DNA of 64,000 bases from Bradyrhizobium sp. AZCC 2262 (GCF_036924535.1 NZ_JAZHRT010000001.1:9290501-9354500); one strand, 5' to 3'; positions 35,878 to 44,786 are shown, numbered from the stretch's first letter. Numbers and translations are program-made. The notes: a model not told the origin generated them from the letters alone.

Positions 35878-37187
35878 GCGAGCTCCTCGACACATCCGAG
35901 ATCCGCAGCCTGGCCGCCGGGATCGAGCGCCAGCAGGTGATGGATGTCGTTCGCGGCGCGACCTTTGTCGGAACGCTGCTGCTCGGATGGATATCGCTGC
36001 ACCCGTTTGAAAGCCTCGGCGATCTGCAGATCGGCGACGTCGGCACAGGAAACGAGCTGGCGACTTATGCGGTGTTCGGTGGCCTGAGCGTGCTGACGGT
36101 TGCGCTCGCCATGCGAAATGACGCGCGGGGACTGGCGACGTTGCTGTCGCCGGCATTGGTCCTGTTCGGCGCGTGGCTGCTGGCGACGGTGGTGTTGTCG
36201 TTCGATCCGGGCACGTCGATCAAGCGTCTTTCGCTCACGATCTGCGTTGTCGCGGTCACCGCCGCCCTGATGCTGTTGCCGAGATCGCAGCAGGAACTGA
36301 TGCATTGGTTCACGATCGCCGCGCTCACATTGCTGGCAATCTGCTATCTCGGAATATTGCTGGCGCCCGATCTTTCGATTCATCTGGCGACCGATCCGCA
36401 GGAGCCTGGATTGGCCGGCAACTGGCGCGGCGCGTTCGGCCACAAGAACCAGGCCGCGGCCATCATGGTGATGGTGCTGTTTCTCGGCGTCTACATCATC
36501 CGCTCCGGCCTGTGGATATGCGGCGCCGCGATCATCGTGCTCGCCTCGCTGTTCCTGCTGTACTCGGCCGGAAAGAGCTCGCTGACCCTGTGCTTTGCGG
36601 TGCTGTTGCTGACGTCGGTAACGTCAGTCATCCGCCCGTTCTGGCTTCGCGCGATCATATTGCTGACGCCGCTGGTGTTGCTGAACCTGCTCAGCGTCGG
36701 CACGGTGATGTTTGAGGGCCTCGCGGGAATTTCCAGACTGTTGCCGTTCGACTCAACGTTCACCGGCCGTACCGACATCTGGGCGTTTGCGCTGCAGTCG
36801 CTCCACGCGCGATTGCTGACCGGCTACGGCTTTGCATCCTTCTGGGGCTCTAGCGCCATTCAAAATCTTCCCGAGGGCAAGGAGTGGGCCGGCTTCGCCG
36901 CGCACAGCCACAATGGCTATCTCGACACCGCGCTGGGCATGGGCCTTCCCGGACTTGCCTTGCTCATTCTGGTGCTGGTGATCGTGCCGTTGAGGAATTT
37001 TCAAAAGGCGGACGAGGGCGGCAACAACGGTCCGCTTGCCATGATGCTGCTGCGGATCTGGTTGTTCGGGCTCTATCTGTCGGCGATGGAAAGCTTCTTC
37101 CTCGACCGCTCCGATCCACTGTGGTTCACGTTCCTGATGGCGGTATTCGGCCTGCACTATCTCGCGCGGTTCCGGGCGGCAGACTAG
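35874..37187 (+). CDS. O-antigen ligase / Wzy-type polymerase family protein
   Basis: A 437-aa membrane protein with about 10-12 helices and the large periplasmic loop of the Wzy_C family, containing FTGRTDIWAFALQSLHARLLTGYGFASFW and the histidine in AAHSHNGYLDTALGMGLPG near residue 345. It would polymerise repeat units or ligate the chain to an acceptor. ATG 35874 overlaps the GT2 stop (ATGA). Its stop overlaps the stop of the convergent GT4 gene by 4 bp. With the flippase and the Wzz-like protein it completes a Wzx/Wzy-type set. Confidence 0.9.
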   Translation: MSELLDTSEIRSLAAGIERQQVMDVVRGATFVGTLLLGWISLHPFESLGDLQIGDVGTGNELATYAVFGGLSVLTVALAMRNDARGLATLLSPALVLFGAWLLATVVLSFDPGTSIKRLSLTICVVAVTAALMLLPRSQQELMHWFTIAALTLLAICYLGILLAPDLSIHLATDPQEPGLAGNWRGAFGHKNQAAAIMVMVLFLGVYIIRSGLWICGAAIIVLASLFLLYSAGKSSLTLCFAVLLLTSVTSVIRPFWLRAIILLTPLVLLNLLSVGTVMFEGLAGISRLLPFDSTFTGRTDIWAFALQSLHARLLTGYGFASFWGSSAIQNLPEGKEWAGFAAHSHNGYLDTALGMGLPGLALLILVLVIVPLRNFQKADEGGNNGPLAMMLLRIWLFGLYLSAMESFFLDRSDPLWFTFLMAVFGLHYLARFRAAD

Positions 37188-38356
37188 CGGCCCGTCATTC
37201 CGGGGCGATGCGAAGCATCGAACCCGGAATCTCGAGATTCCGGGTCTGGCCCTTCGGGCCATCCCGGAATGACGGCTAAGACCGCCTCAGCAACATCCTT
37301 CCACCAGCCGTCGAAATCGAACGGCAAGTGTACCGGCGGCCGTTTGACCACCGCGGCGATCCGGTCGGCATAGGCTTCGTTGTCCGAGCCGCGCGCGACC
37401 AGCACGATGGCGCCGCGGGCGATCAATTCCTTAAAGCGCGGATGATGGTCGAACTCCTCCGGCAGCTCGGGCCCGGCAACGATCAGCGGACGGCCGGACT
37501 GCACGCAGGCGAGAATACTGGAGCGCCGCGCGGTAAGCCCTTCATCGAGCGGATAGCAGAATGCGTCGATCTCGCTGAACAGGCCGAAGACTTCGTAGTC
37601 GGAGGCGACGAAGCCGGAGACAATCAAATCGTCGGCGATGCCGAGTTCGTTGGCGCGGGCGCGGAATTCTTCCTCGACCCTGTCCACGCCGCGGATGAAG
37701 GAGCCGATATAGACGATCAGCGGCTTGAGTCCACGCTGCTTCAGCATGGCGCCGATTTCGAGCAGCGCATTGGGTTGCTTGCCTGGATAGATCGATCCGA
37801 AATGACCGATCACCAGCCGCCCGTCGCCTTTCGCCGCGGCGAGGCGAGGCCGCAACTTCGAATCCTCGATGCCTGCCGGCGCTTCGATGTTCGGCGGCAG
37901 CGGTGCAAGCACGCATTTTTTCGCGGTCCAGCCGAGCAGCGGATCATCTTCCAGCTCGCGCCGCACCAGCGGCGAGAACATGATGATGGTATCGGCCAGC
38001 AGCAACGCCGGCATGTAGGTGATGCGGCGCAGCCAATGCAGCCCGTTCCATTCGTGCTGAATCAAAACGACCTTGCGCCGCCGCAGCCGGGCGATCGCCA
38101 TTGCCACGAGTGGTGCGAACATCACGCGTTTCCAGGCGACGATCGGGAAGTTGCAGACTACGCTTTGCGCCGTGCCGACCGCGCGCCAGATCTCGGCGAG
38201 CGATCCTTCTCCACGCGTTAGCGTTAATGTCGCGCTGGTTCCAGGCTCGAGCTTTTCGATCGTCTCCTGCAACAGGCGGGTGAACTGGCCGACGCCGCAA
38301 TGCATCTGCGGCCCCGCGCCGAGAAACAGCGCCCGATATCGGGTTTCTCCAGTCAT
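37184..38356 (-). CDS. Family 4 glycosyltransferase with repeat-derived C-terminus
   Basis: A 390-aa GT-B-fold enzyme: FLGAGPQMHCGVGQFTRLLQ at the N-terminus, VIGHFGSIYPGKQPNALLE near residue 185, DDLIVSGFVASDYEVFGLFSEIDAFCYPLDEGLTARRSSILA near 240-290 carries the nucleotide-sugar Glu region. Its last 27 or so residues (PGWPEGPDPESRDSGF... RPGMTGR) and its approach to the stop are encoded by an 85-bp palindromic repeat, so the original end has been replaced. ATG 38356 begins homology; the frame upstream to 38452 lies in another repeat. It converges on the polymerase gene with a 4-bp overlap. Confidence 0.88.
   Translation of the reverse strand: MTGETRYRALFLGAGPQMHCGVGQFTRLLQETIEKLEPGTSATLTLTRGEGSLAEIWRAVGTAQSVVCNFPIVAWKRVMFAPLVAMAIARLRRRKVVLIQHEWNGLHWLRRITYMPALLLADTIIMFSPLVRRELEDDPLLGWTAKKCVLAPLPPNIEAPAGIEDSKLRPRLAAAKGDGRLVIGHFGSIYPGKQPNALLEIGAMLKQRGLKPLIVYIGSFIRGVDRVEEEFRARANELGIADDLIVSGFVASDYEVFGLFSEIDAFCYPLDEGLTARRSSILACVQSGRPLIVAGPELPEEFDHHPRFKELIARGAIVLVARGSDNEAYADRIAAVVKRPPVHLPFDFDGWWKDVAEAVLAVIPGWPEGPDPESRDSGFDASHRPGMTGR
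37192..37275. repeat. 85-bp palindromic repeat, copy B (inside GT4 gene end)
   Basis: Matches copy A (1306-1390) over about 53 identical bases and the closing arm, but the inner hairpin is TGGCCC-TTC-GGGCCA instead of CGCCTC-TTC-GAGGCG. Paired positions changed on both sides and keep the stem. Here it is read as the C-terminal codons of the GT4 glycosyltransferase on the minus strand, and it begins 5 bp behind the polymerase stop on the plus strand. Confidence 0.92.
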
Positions 38357-38377
38357 CGTGCGGCGACGAGCTTTTCT

Positions 38378-38432
38378 AAAAGCGTTTTCAAGCGAAGTGG
38401 ATTCCACTTCGCGTTTAGAAAACGCGCTGAAA
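38378..38432. repeat. AGCGTTTTC-type palindromic repeat
   Basis: AGCGTTTTCAAGCGAAGTGG at 38381 onward pairs through CCACTTCGCG and GAAAACGCGCT. It is a second copy of the first half of the repeat at 3510-3612. It lies upstream of the GT4 start in the divergent region before the JmjC-like gene. Confidence 0.8.
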
Positions 38433-38641
38433 TGGATACCGGCGTTAGCCATACATCCCAGACATTAGCTTCCGGTAAGCGGCAGTGTCTGCCCGGCACC
38501 GTTCTTGCCAATCCGACCATGAAGATCGTCCGGCCGTCTCATAACGGGACATCGGGCGGTCACGGCAATGGCGGAAGGCCGCGATTTCGGGACAGCCGGA
38601 ATAGGCGTCGACCCAGCCAACGGGAAGCAGGAGCGCGGGCG

Positions 38642-39574
38642 ATGACGGGCAAGATCTTCAGCACATGGGATGAGACGCATTCCGAGCTTTGGAGTCACCA
38701 GCCGATCCGTCTCGAACATGCGATGCACAAATCGCCGGTGTTCTCGATCGACGAGCTCGCGCAACTGATCGAGAGCTATCCACGCGAGCACTACAACCTG
38801 GTCAAGACGGGCGCCAGGGGATCCAGCCGCGTGTGGCGCGAGGGCGATATCGGCAACCTCTCCGGCCGGCAGGTCATCGAAGCGATTTCCCGGGGCGGCC
38901 TCTGGCTCAACTTGCGCGACGTCGGCTCGGTCGATAGCCGCTACCGCAAGCTGATCAACCGGATGTTCGCCGAGATCGCGGCCAAGGTTCCTGATTTCGT
39001 GGTGCCGAACCACCAGGCCGGCATCCTGATCTCGTCGCCGGACGCGCAGGTCTATTATCATGCCGATCTGCCGGGGCAGGGCCTGATCCAGATCGCCGGC
39101 CGCAAGCGGGTCTATGTCTATCCAAACACCGCGCCGTTCATCAAGCCGCAACACCTCGAGGACATCGCGCTGTTCGACGTCGAGGTCGATCTGCCTTACG
39201 CGCCCTGGTACGACGGGCACGCGCAGGTGTTCGACCTCGAACCCGGCCAGATGTTGAACTGGCCGCTGAACGCACCGCACCGCGTCGAGAATCTCGGCAC
39301 CGTCAACATCTCGATGACGGTATCCTATGGCAACGACGAGATCCGGCGCGCCCAGATCGTCCACCTCGCCAACGGCCTGCTGCGCCATCGCTTCGGTTAC
39401 ACGCCGAAGACCAGCAATCTGCGCGGGCCGTCCTTCTTCGCCAAGAAGGCGCTGCAGAAGCTCGTGCGCGACGGCAAGTGGGTCAAGCGCGAGCGCAGCG
39501 CCCGCCGTGCGATCGATTTCCGCCTCGACGCCGCCGAGCCCGGCAAGATCGTCGATCTGCCGAAGGCGGCATAA
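38642..39574 (+). CDS. JmjC/cupin-like domain protein
   Basis: A 310-aa soluble protein with a cupin-8/JmjC-like barrel. A likely iron site is HxD in QVYYHADLPGQGLIQIAG near residue 140 with the distal His in LNAPHRVENLG near residue 218, the spacing of Fe(II)/2-oxoglutarate oxygenases. The C-terminus is basic. AGGAG lies 8 bp before ATG 38642; the frame upstream to 38300 overlaps the GT4 gene and is not coding. It sits in the polysaccharide locus, 12 bp before the CelD-type acetyltransferase. Hydroxylation of a sugar or protein is an inference. Confidence 0.78.
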   Translation: MTGKIFSTWDETHSELWSHQPIRLEHAMHKSPVFSIDELAQLIESYPREHYNLVKTGARGSSRVWREGDIGNLSGRQVIEAISRGGLWLNLRDVGSVDSRYRKLINRMFAEIAAKVPDFVVPNHQAGILISSPDAQVYYHADLPGQGLIQIAGRKRVYVYPNTAPFIKPQHLEDIALFDVEVDLPYAPWYDGHAQVFDLEPGQMLNWPLNAPHRVENLGTVNISMTVSYGNDEIRRAQIVHLANGLLRHRFGYTPKTSNLRGPSFFAKKALQKLVRDGKWVKRERSARRAIDFRLDAAEPGKIVDLPKAA

Positions 39575-39586
39575 GTCGCAACGCCG

Positions 39587-40774
39587 ATGACGGTGCTGAC
39601 GACCAGTGCGGAGCAATTGGCGGCGCGGCCGACAAGCCGTACGGCTGGATTCCGCGTCGAGCTGTTGCGCGATTGGCAGCAGGCCGTCACGCGCTGGCAT
39701 GACATCAGCCCGTCGACGCCGTTCCAGCATCCGCAATGGTACGACGCCTGGTACCGCGCCTTCGCCGATGCCGAGGGCATCGCGCCGCTGATCGCCGTCG
39801 TCACGGATGCATCGACCGGCGAGCCGGTGGTGCTGCTGCCGTTGATCCGCCGACGGCAGAACAATATCGCAACCGTCGAATTCGCCGATCTCGATCTGAC
39901 TGACTACAACGCGCCAATTGTTGGATGCGCGGCGCCACGCGATGCCAAGGCGGCGCGCGCGCTGTGGCGCAGCCTGCTGTCGGCGTTGCGCCGGATGCCC
40001 GAGAAGGCCGATCTCATTCGTCTGCGCAAAATTCCCGTCGATCTCGATGGCAAGCCAAATCCCATTGCCCTGCTCGGCGCCGGCGGCCCATGCTCGCTGA
40101 ACGGCAATCTCGTCACGACAGGCGAGGATTACGACGGCTGGCGCTACACGTTGGAAAAGACCGTGCGGAAGGAGCTGGAGCGGAGCTGGCGCGTGTTCAC
40201 GCGCGATCCGGCCGCGTCGTTCGCGATCATCACCGACACCAGTGAAGCGTTGCGGATTCTCTCGACCACCGAGGCTCAGCAGGGCACGCGGATGCAAAGC
40301 CTCGGGATGAACTACATCCTCAATGACGAGACCTGCGCCGCGTTCTACCGCAACCTGATTCGCGACGGCGTCCGTAATGGCTACGCGCTGGTCTCGGCGC
40401 TCACGGCCGGCGATGAGGTCGTGGCGACGCTGCTCGGCATCAGGACCGGCTCACGCTACGTGATGATCCGCATCAGCAATGCCGGCGAGAAATGGTCGAA
40501 CTGCTCGCCGGGCCGGCTGATCATCGAACGCACCATGGCCGCCCTGCACAGGGACGGCGTGCGCGAGTTCGATTTCAGTGTCGGCAATTACGCCTACAAG
40601 CGCCGCTTTGGCGTGACGCGGTTGCCGCTGATCGACGTCAGCGCCGCCTTGAGCTGGCGCGGATGGCCCTACACACTGCGCGATCGTATGGTGCGTGCAG
40701 TGCGCAACTATCCGCGGCTCGATGGCTGGCTGAAGCGCACACTCGGTAAGCCGTTGTCACACGAAGAGAATTGA
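39587..40774 (+). CDS. CelD/BcsL-type GNAT acetyltransferase
   Basis: A 395-aa protein of the CelD/FemAB-like acyltransferase group (COG5653 type), often found in cellulose and exopolysaccharide clusters, which moves acyl or aminoacyl groups. It starts with FRVELLRDWQQAVTRWHDISPSTPFQHPQWYDAWYRAF, and the C-terminal GNAT fold reads TMAALHRDGVREFDFSVGNYAYKRRFGV. It follows the JmjC-like gene by 12 bp on the same strand. It probably decorates the polysaccharide; the acyl donor is not known. Confidence 0.85.
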   Translation: MTVLTTSAEQLAARPTSRTAGFRVELLRDWQQAVTRWHDISPSTPFQHPQWYDAWYRAFADAEGIAPLIAVVTDASTGEPVVLLPLIRRRQNNIATVEFADLDLTDYNAPIVGCAAPRDAKAARALWRSLLSALRRMPEKADLIRLRKIPVDLDGKPNPIALLGAGGPCSLNGNLVTTGEDYDGWRYTLEKTVRKELERSWRVFTRDPAASFAIITDTSEALRILSTTEAQQGTRMQSLGMNYILNDETCAAFYRNLIRDGVRNGYALVSALTAGDEVVATLLGIRTGSRYVMIRISNAGEKWSNCSPGRLIIERTMAALHRDGVREFDFSVGNYAYKRRFGVTRLPLIDVSAALSWRGWPYTLRDRMVRAVRNYPRLDGWLKRTLGKPLSHEEN

Positions 40775-40951
40775 CGTGTGCCGCTGGAGTTCCACAGCGG
40801 TGCAAATCTGTCACACATGCCGGGATAGTGGGGACGTTCTCCCTGTGTTCGCGAGAGTTCATGATCGCCGGTGCGCCAGAGGCGTAGGCTCCGCTTCGGG
40901 TCAGGGACTACTGGTGAATGCTTTTCTTGGGTGTATTTGGGGAGAGCCAAC

Positions 40952-41146
40952 ATGCCAGCCTACATCCATCATCACGACGATATCGAGCCGGGCTTCGTCA
41001 TCTGCCCGAGCTGTGTGGGGCTCGAAATGTATGTGCGGGACGTCGAGCCGCATTGGAGCATGGCGAAGATCGACTTCACTTATGAATGCGCCGACTGCGG
41101 CGCCGAAGTTCGCCAGACCATCGTGAAGCCGCAACTGCGGCATTAG
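40952..41146 (+). CDS. Small zinc-ribbon-like protein
   Basis: A 64-aa protein, MPAYIHHHDDIEP at the start, with two CxxC knuckles: CPSC near residue 18 and CADC near residue 46, as in small zinc ribbons. It has a His-rich N-terminus and no membrane segment. Function unknown; a nucleic-acid or protein-binding adaptor is possible. GGGGAGAG lies 5 bp upstream of ATG 40952. It is a lone gene between the polysaccharide locus and a palindromic repeat. Confidence 0.75.
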   Translation: MPAYIHHHDDIEPGFVICPSCVGLEMYVRDVEPHWSMAKIDFTYECADCGAEVRQTIVKPQLRH

Positions 41147-41157
41147 CCCGGGAATCG

Positions 41158-41244
41158 TAGGGGGCAGAAGGGGCGGTGCGCCGTGCCCACCTTCCCATCG
41201 CAATTTGGACGGGGATGGTGGGCACGCGCTTCGCCCCACCCTAC
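41158..41244. repeat. Palindromic repeat
   Basis: GTAGGG / CCCTAC outer ends, GTGCCCACC / GGTGGGCAC inner arms and GGGGCG / CGCCCC pieces give a nested stem of about 87 bp. It lies between the convergent zinc-ribbon and DUF5996 genes and may end both transcripts. Confidence 0.7.
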
Positions 41245-41253
41245 ACAGCAGCT

Positions 41254-42201
41254 CTAAACCTGCCGCACCACGCCCGGCTTGCCCGGATCGCATTCCAGCG
41301 CGTCGCGATCCCACTTCGCCGCGATCGCCGCGGCTTCGTACGTGCTCTGCAGGAAATCGAGCAGCGCGGTGTCGGGATCAGCAGCCGTCCGCACGGCGTC
41401 GTAGGGCAGAATGAATTCGCCGAGCGCTTCGCTGAAGAACGCCGCGTCGGGGCGCACCTTGGTCGTGCGGAAGCCTGATGGCTCGGGATAGGCATAGGAA
41501 TAGAACGCGGGATAATCGATCGCGCCACTGCCTGGCCAGAAGCCGGCGCTGCTGACTTCGTGTGAATAGGCCTCATGTGCGACTGCGTCGGGCAAATGCG
41601 GCACGCCGCCGGGATGACGCGGCGCGCGGCGGCCGGAGAAGCGCGTCACTGCGAGATCGAAACTGCCCCAAAAGAAATGCACCGGGCTCGCCTTGCCGAG
41701 AAAGCCGGTGCGGAATTGTTTGAAGACGCGGTCGCAGTTGACGAGGATTTGCAGGAAACGTCCGATGGCTTCGGGGTCGTAGGAGGCATGCGCCGTGTCT
41801 AACGAGAACCGCACCGGATCGGGCAGTTCGTTTGGCATCTCGTCTATGGCAACAGCAATGCCGAGTTCGGCAAGCGCGGCAAGTGTGGCGGCGTAGAAGC
41901 TCGCAACGGAGTGGCCCGGCAGCGCAAAGTGCCGATGCGTGCCGTCGCTGGTCGAGATGCGCAAGCGATGGTCGATGAAATCGAAATCGATCTGGAAGGT
42001 TCGCGCACCGTCAGGCACCGGCGACGTCGTCAATCCGCGCGGCGTGACATAGAGCGTCACATGCCAGGAATGATTGAGCCACGGTGATTTCGTGAGCCGG
42101 ATCTTGCCGACGATCTGGGTCCAGAGCTGAACCGTCGCACAGGTGTCACGCCACGCCGCGGTCGGCAATTCCGGCCACGGGGTTTGCGAATTATTGCTCA
42201 T
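41254..42201 (-). CDS. DUF5996 family protein
   Basis: A 315-aa soluble protein of unknown function: WPELPTAAWRDTCATVQLWTQIVGKIRLTKSP at the N-terminus, followed by WLNHSWHVTLYVTPRGLTTSPVP, is typical of DUF5996. A second conserved block is FWGSFDLAVTRFSGRRAPRHPGG near residue 180. No signal or membrane segment. ATG 42201 fits the family start; the frame opens at 42246. About 275 bp with no recognisable gene separate it from wrbA upstream. Confidence 0.85.
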   Translation of the reverse strand: MSNNSQTPWPELPTAAWRDTCATVQLWTQIVGKIRLTKSPWLNHSWHVTLYVTPRGLTTSPVPDGARTFQIDFDFIDHRLRISTSDGTHRHFALPGHSVASFYAATLAALAELGIAVAIDEMPNELPDPVRFSLDTAHASYDPEAIGRFLQILVNCDRVFKQFRTGFLGKASPVHFFWGSFDLAVTRFSGRRAPRHPGGVPHLPDAVAHEAYSHEVSSAGFWPGSGAIDYPAFYSYAYPEPSGFRTTKVRPDAAFFSEALGEFILPYDAVRTAADPDTALLDFLQSTYEAAAIAAKWDRDALECDPGKPGVVRQV

Positions 42202-42477
42202 GCCGGAACCCTGCGCGTGCTGCCCTGAAGGCCGAAGGCCTACCACGAATCCACGAGGTCTTTAGAAACCAGGCCTCACGATTTCGTGCATTCCGGGCAG
42301 CGCCGTTGTCCGCGCGAGGCGCGGAAGAGGCTCCTGCACCACCAGCGCCGCGCCATCGCCTGCAGCGGCCGACGTGCCAGTTGAGCGAAAAAGATAATCT
42401 CCACCATAGCTCGATCCATCGTCCCCAATGGACCAGATATGGCGGCATCCTCGAATGAGAATGCCGCCTGTATCGCA

Positions 42478-43077
42478 TCAGCCATGCAGTTTATTCGCGG
42501 TCTCCGCGATCACGCGCCCTTGATAGCGCGCGCCGGCGAGTTCGTTCTCGCTCGGCTGGCGGCTGCCGTCGCCGCCGGTGATCGTGGTGGCGCCGTAGGG
42601 CGCGCCGCCGGTGATTTCGTCGAGCTTCATCTGGCCGGCAAAACCGTAGTTCAGGCCGACGATGGTCATGCCGAAGTGCAGCAGGTTGGTGATGATCGAA
42701 AACAGCGTGGTTTCCTGTCCGCCATGCTGGGTCGCGGATGCGGTGAAGGCGCCGCCGACCTTGCCGTGCAGCGCGCCCTTGGCCCAGAGGCCGCCGGCCT
42801 GATCGAGGAAATTCGCCATCTGCGACGCCATGCGGCCAAAGCGGGTGCCGGTGCCGACAATGATGGCGTCGTAATTGGCGAGGTCTTCGATCTTGGCGAT
42901 GGGGGCGGCCTGATCGAGCTTGTAGTACGACGCCTTTGCGACCTCCGCTGGCACCAGCTCCGGCACGCGCTTGACGTCGACAGTGGCGCCGGCCTCACGC
43001 GCGCCTTGCGCGACGGCATTCGCCATCGTCTCGATGTGACCGTAGGCGGAATAATAGAGCACAAGTACTTTGGCCAT
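42478..43077 (-). CDS. wrbA: NAD(P)H:quinone oxidoreductase, WrbA type
   Basis: A 199-aa FMN-dependent quinone reductase that performs two-electron reduction of quinones in the cytoplasm. Flavodoxin fold with the FMN phosphate loop [19 protein letters not shown] at residue 8, [19 protein letters not shown] near 77 and [19 protein letters not shown] near 120, all typical of WrbA. Full length. It belongs with the pirin, SDR and LysR genes to a redox group in which quinone handling is common. Confidence 0.94.
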   Translation of the reverse strand: MAKVLVLYYSAYGHIETMANAVAQGAREAGATVDVKRVPELVPAEVAKASYYKLDQAAPIAKIEDLANYDAIIVGTGTRFGRMASQMANFLDQAGGLWAKGALHGKVGGAFTASATQHGGQETTLFSIITNLLHFGMTIVGLNYGFAGQMKLDEITGGAPYGATTITGGDGSRQPSENELAGARYQGRVIAETANKLHG

Positions 43078-43132
43078 GATGGGTGGTCCTTTTGGTTTGG
43101 GGTTGATGTGAGGTGTTCGATAAAAAATCAGT

Positions 43133-43242
43133 CGTCATGCCCGGCCAAAAGCGCGAAGCGCGTCTTCGCGCTAGATGCCGGGCATCCACGTTTTCCTTCG
43201 CGTCAAGGCGTGGATGGCCGGGACAAGCCCGGCCATGACGGC
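43133..43242. repeat. Long palindromic repeat
   Basis: Outer ends CGTCATGCCCGGCC and GGCCATGACG pair. Inner stems are GCGCGAAGCGC and a CCACG...CGTGG pair, and GCCGGGCAT/ATGGCCGGG segments add further pairing. It occupies the gap between wrbA and the pirin gene, whose stop lies 18 bp away. It is a distinct family from the 85-bp repeats. Confidence 0.8.
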
Positions 43243-43259
43243 GGGGGAGTTGCGTTGCG

Positions 43260-43958
43260 CTACGCCGCGTCGACCAGCACCAGTTCTGAATCTTCCAGCG
43301 CGGTAATCGTGAGCTTCGCCTCGTTGCGGATCGCGGCGCCGTCGCGGGCGTTGACGCGCACGCCGTTGACTTCGACGCTACCCGCCGCCGGCACCAGATA
43401 GAGGTGGCGCGCGTTGTGCAGCTCGTATTCCGCGCTTTCGCCGGCCTTCAGCGTGGTGGCGAGCACCCGCGCATCGGCGCGGATCGGCAGCGCATTCTTG
43501 TCGCCGGCAATGCCGCTGGCGATGGTGACGAGCTTGCCGGAGCGGTCGGACTTCGGAAACGGTTTCGCGCCCCAGGTCGGCTGGCCGCCCTTCGTCGTCG
43601 GCTCGATCCAGATCTGGAAGATCTTGGTCTTCGCGGGTTCGAGATTGTACTCGGAATGACGAATGCCGCTGCCGGCGCTCATCACCTGCACGTCGCCGGC
43701 TTCGGTCCGGCCCTTGTTGCCGAGCGAGTCCTGATGCGTGATCGCGCCTTCGCGAACATAGGTGATGATTTCCATGTTGGCGTGGGGGTGGGCGGGAAAG
43801 CCGGTGTTCGGCGCGATCTCGTCGTCGTTCCACACCCGCAAGGCGCCATGGCCCATATTATCGGGGTCATAGTGGCTGCCGAACGAGAAGTGATGCTTTG
43901 CTTTCAGCCAGCCGTGATCTGCGCTGCCGAGTTTTGCAAATGGTCTGAGTTCGATCAT
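43260..43958 (-). CDS. Pirin family protein
   Basis: A 232-aa bicupin of the pirin/YhhW type. The N-terminal metal cupin has HPHANMEIITYVREGAITHQD near residue 40, giving two His and a Glu, plus a His in SGIRHSEYN. YhhW-type pirins have quercetinase activity in vitro. ATG 43958 has AAGGAA upstream; an earlier ATG (44009) would add 17 residues before homology. It is 75 bp downstream of the SDR gene on the same strand and probably shares its promoter. Confidence 0.92.
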   Translation of the reverse strand: MIELRPFAKLGSADHGWLKAKHHFSFGSHYDPDNMGHGALRVWNDDEIAPNTGFPAHPHANMEIITYVREGAITHQDSLGNKGRTEAGDVQVMSAGSGIRHSEYNLEPAKTKIFQIWIEPTTKGGQPTWGAKPFPKSDRSGKLVTIASGIAGDKNALPIRADARVLATTLKAGESAEYELHNARHLYLVPAAGSVEVNGVRVNARDGAAIRNEAKLTITALEDSELVLVDAA

Positions 43959-44033
43959 GGGATATTCCTTCGTTGAAAGTTTTTCTTGAATGAGGCGGCC
44001 GGGCGGCATGCGCCCGGCCTTGCTGGATTTGAG

Positions 44034-44786
44034 TTATGCGCCGAAGCCGCCATCAACGTTGAGCACCGTGCCGGTCACGAACGAGGCCTGCGGGCTGGTG
44101 AGAAACACGACGCCGGCGGCGATCTCTTCGGCGGTGCCGTAGCGCTGCAGTGCATGCTGGGTGCGCTGGGCTTCGGCAAAATCGCCGCCGTCCTTCGGGT
44201 TCATGTCGGTGTCGATCGAGCCCGGCTGCAGCACGTTGACGGTGATGCCGCGCGGTCCGAGGTCGCGCGATGCGCCCTTGGTATAGCCGACGATCGCAGC
44301 CTTGGTGGCGGCGTAGTCGGCAAGCCCCGGGAACGATGCGCGGGTGGCGATGCCGGAGCCGACGGTGACGATACGGCCGCCTTCGCCCATCAGCTTTGAA
44401 GCGGTGCGGATCGCAGCGACGACGCCATGAACGTTGATCGCGTCCTGGCGGGCCAGTGCCGTGGTATCGGCATTGGGATCGTCGACCGCGCCGCTCACGG
44501 CAACGCCGGCGTTGTTGACGAGGATGTCGAGCCTGCCAAATACCTTGGCGACGTCCTTGACCAGTTGTTCGACTTCTGTCGATGACGCCTGGTCGGCCTT
44601 GAAAGCGCGGGCTTCGACGCCCTTGGCCTTCAGTTCGGCCACAACCGCCTCGGCCTTGTCGGGGGAGGCGACATAACTGATCGCGACGTTGGCGCCTTCA
44701 TCGGCGAGGGCGCGGGCAGAGGCTGCGCCGATGCCGCGCGAGCCGCCGGTGACGAGGGCAACCTTGCCTGAGAGCTTCTTGGTCAT
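44034..44786 (-). CDS. SDR family oxidoreductase
   Basis: A 250-aa NAD(P)-dependent short-chain dehydrogenase. TGGSRGIGAASA at residue 13 binds the cofactor, NNAGVAV near 90 supports the fold, and the active site has Ser near 141 with YAATK near residue 155. The usual C-terminal NVLQPGSIDTDM follows. Substrate unknown. It is divergent from the LysR gene, with a putative operator between them, so it is the likely main target of that regulator. Confidence 0.93.
   Translation of the reverse strand: MTKKLSGKVALVTGGSRGIGAASARALADEGANVAISYVASPDKAEAVVAELKAKGVEARAFKADQASSTEVEQLVKDVAKVFGRLDILVNNAGVAVSGAVDDPNADTTALARQDAINVHGVVAAIRTASKLMGEGGRIVTVGSGIATRASFPGLADYAATKAAIVGYTKGASRDLGPRGITVNVLQPGSIDTDMNPKDGGDFAEAQRTQHALQRYGTAEEIAAGVVFLTSPQASFVTGTVLNVDGGFGA

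Noticed and set aside
38465..40297. 610-codon open frame on the minus strand
   Set aside because: It lies opposite the JmjC-like and CelD-type genes, which have recognisable domains. High GC content gives long antisense frames; the translation is Arg/His/Gln/Asp-rich without family motifs.
42202..42477. Possible small gene between DUF5996 and wrbA
   Set aside because: Short minus-strand frames here (for example 42276-42485) have no ribosome site, no typical third-position pattern and overlap wrbA's end.
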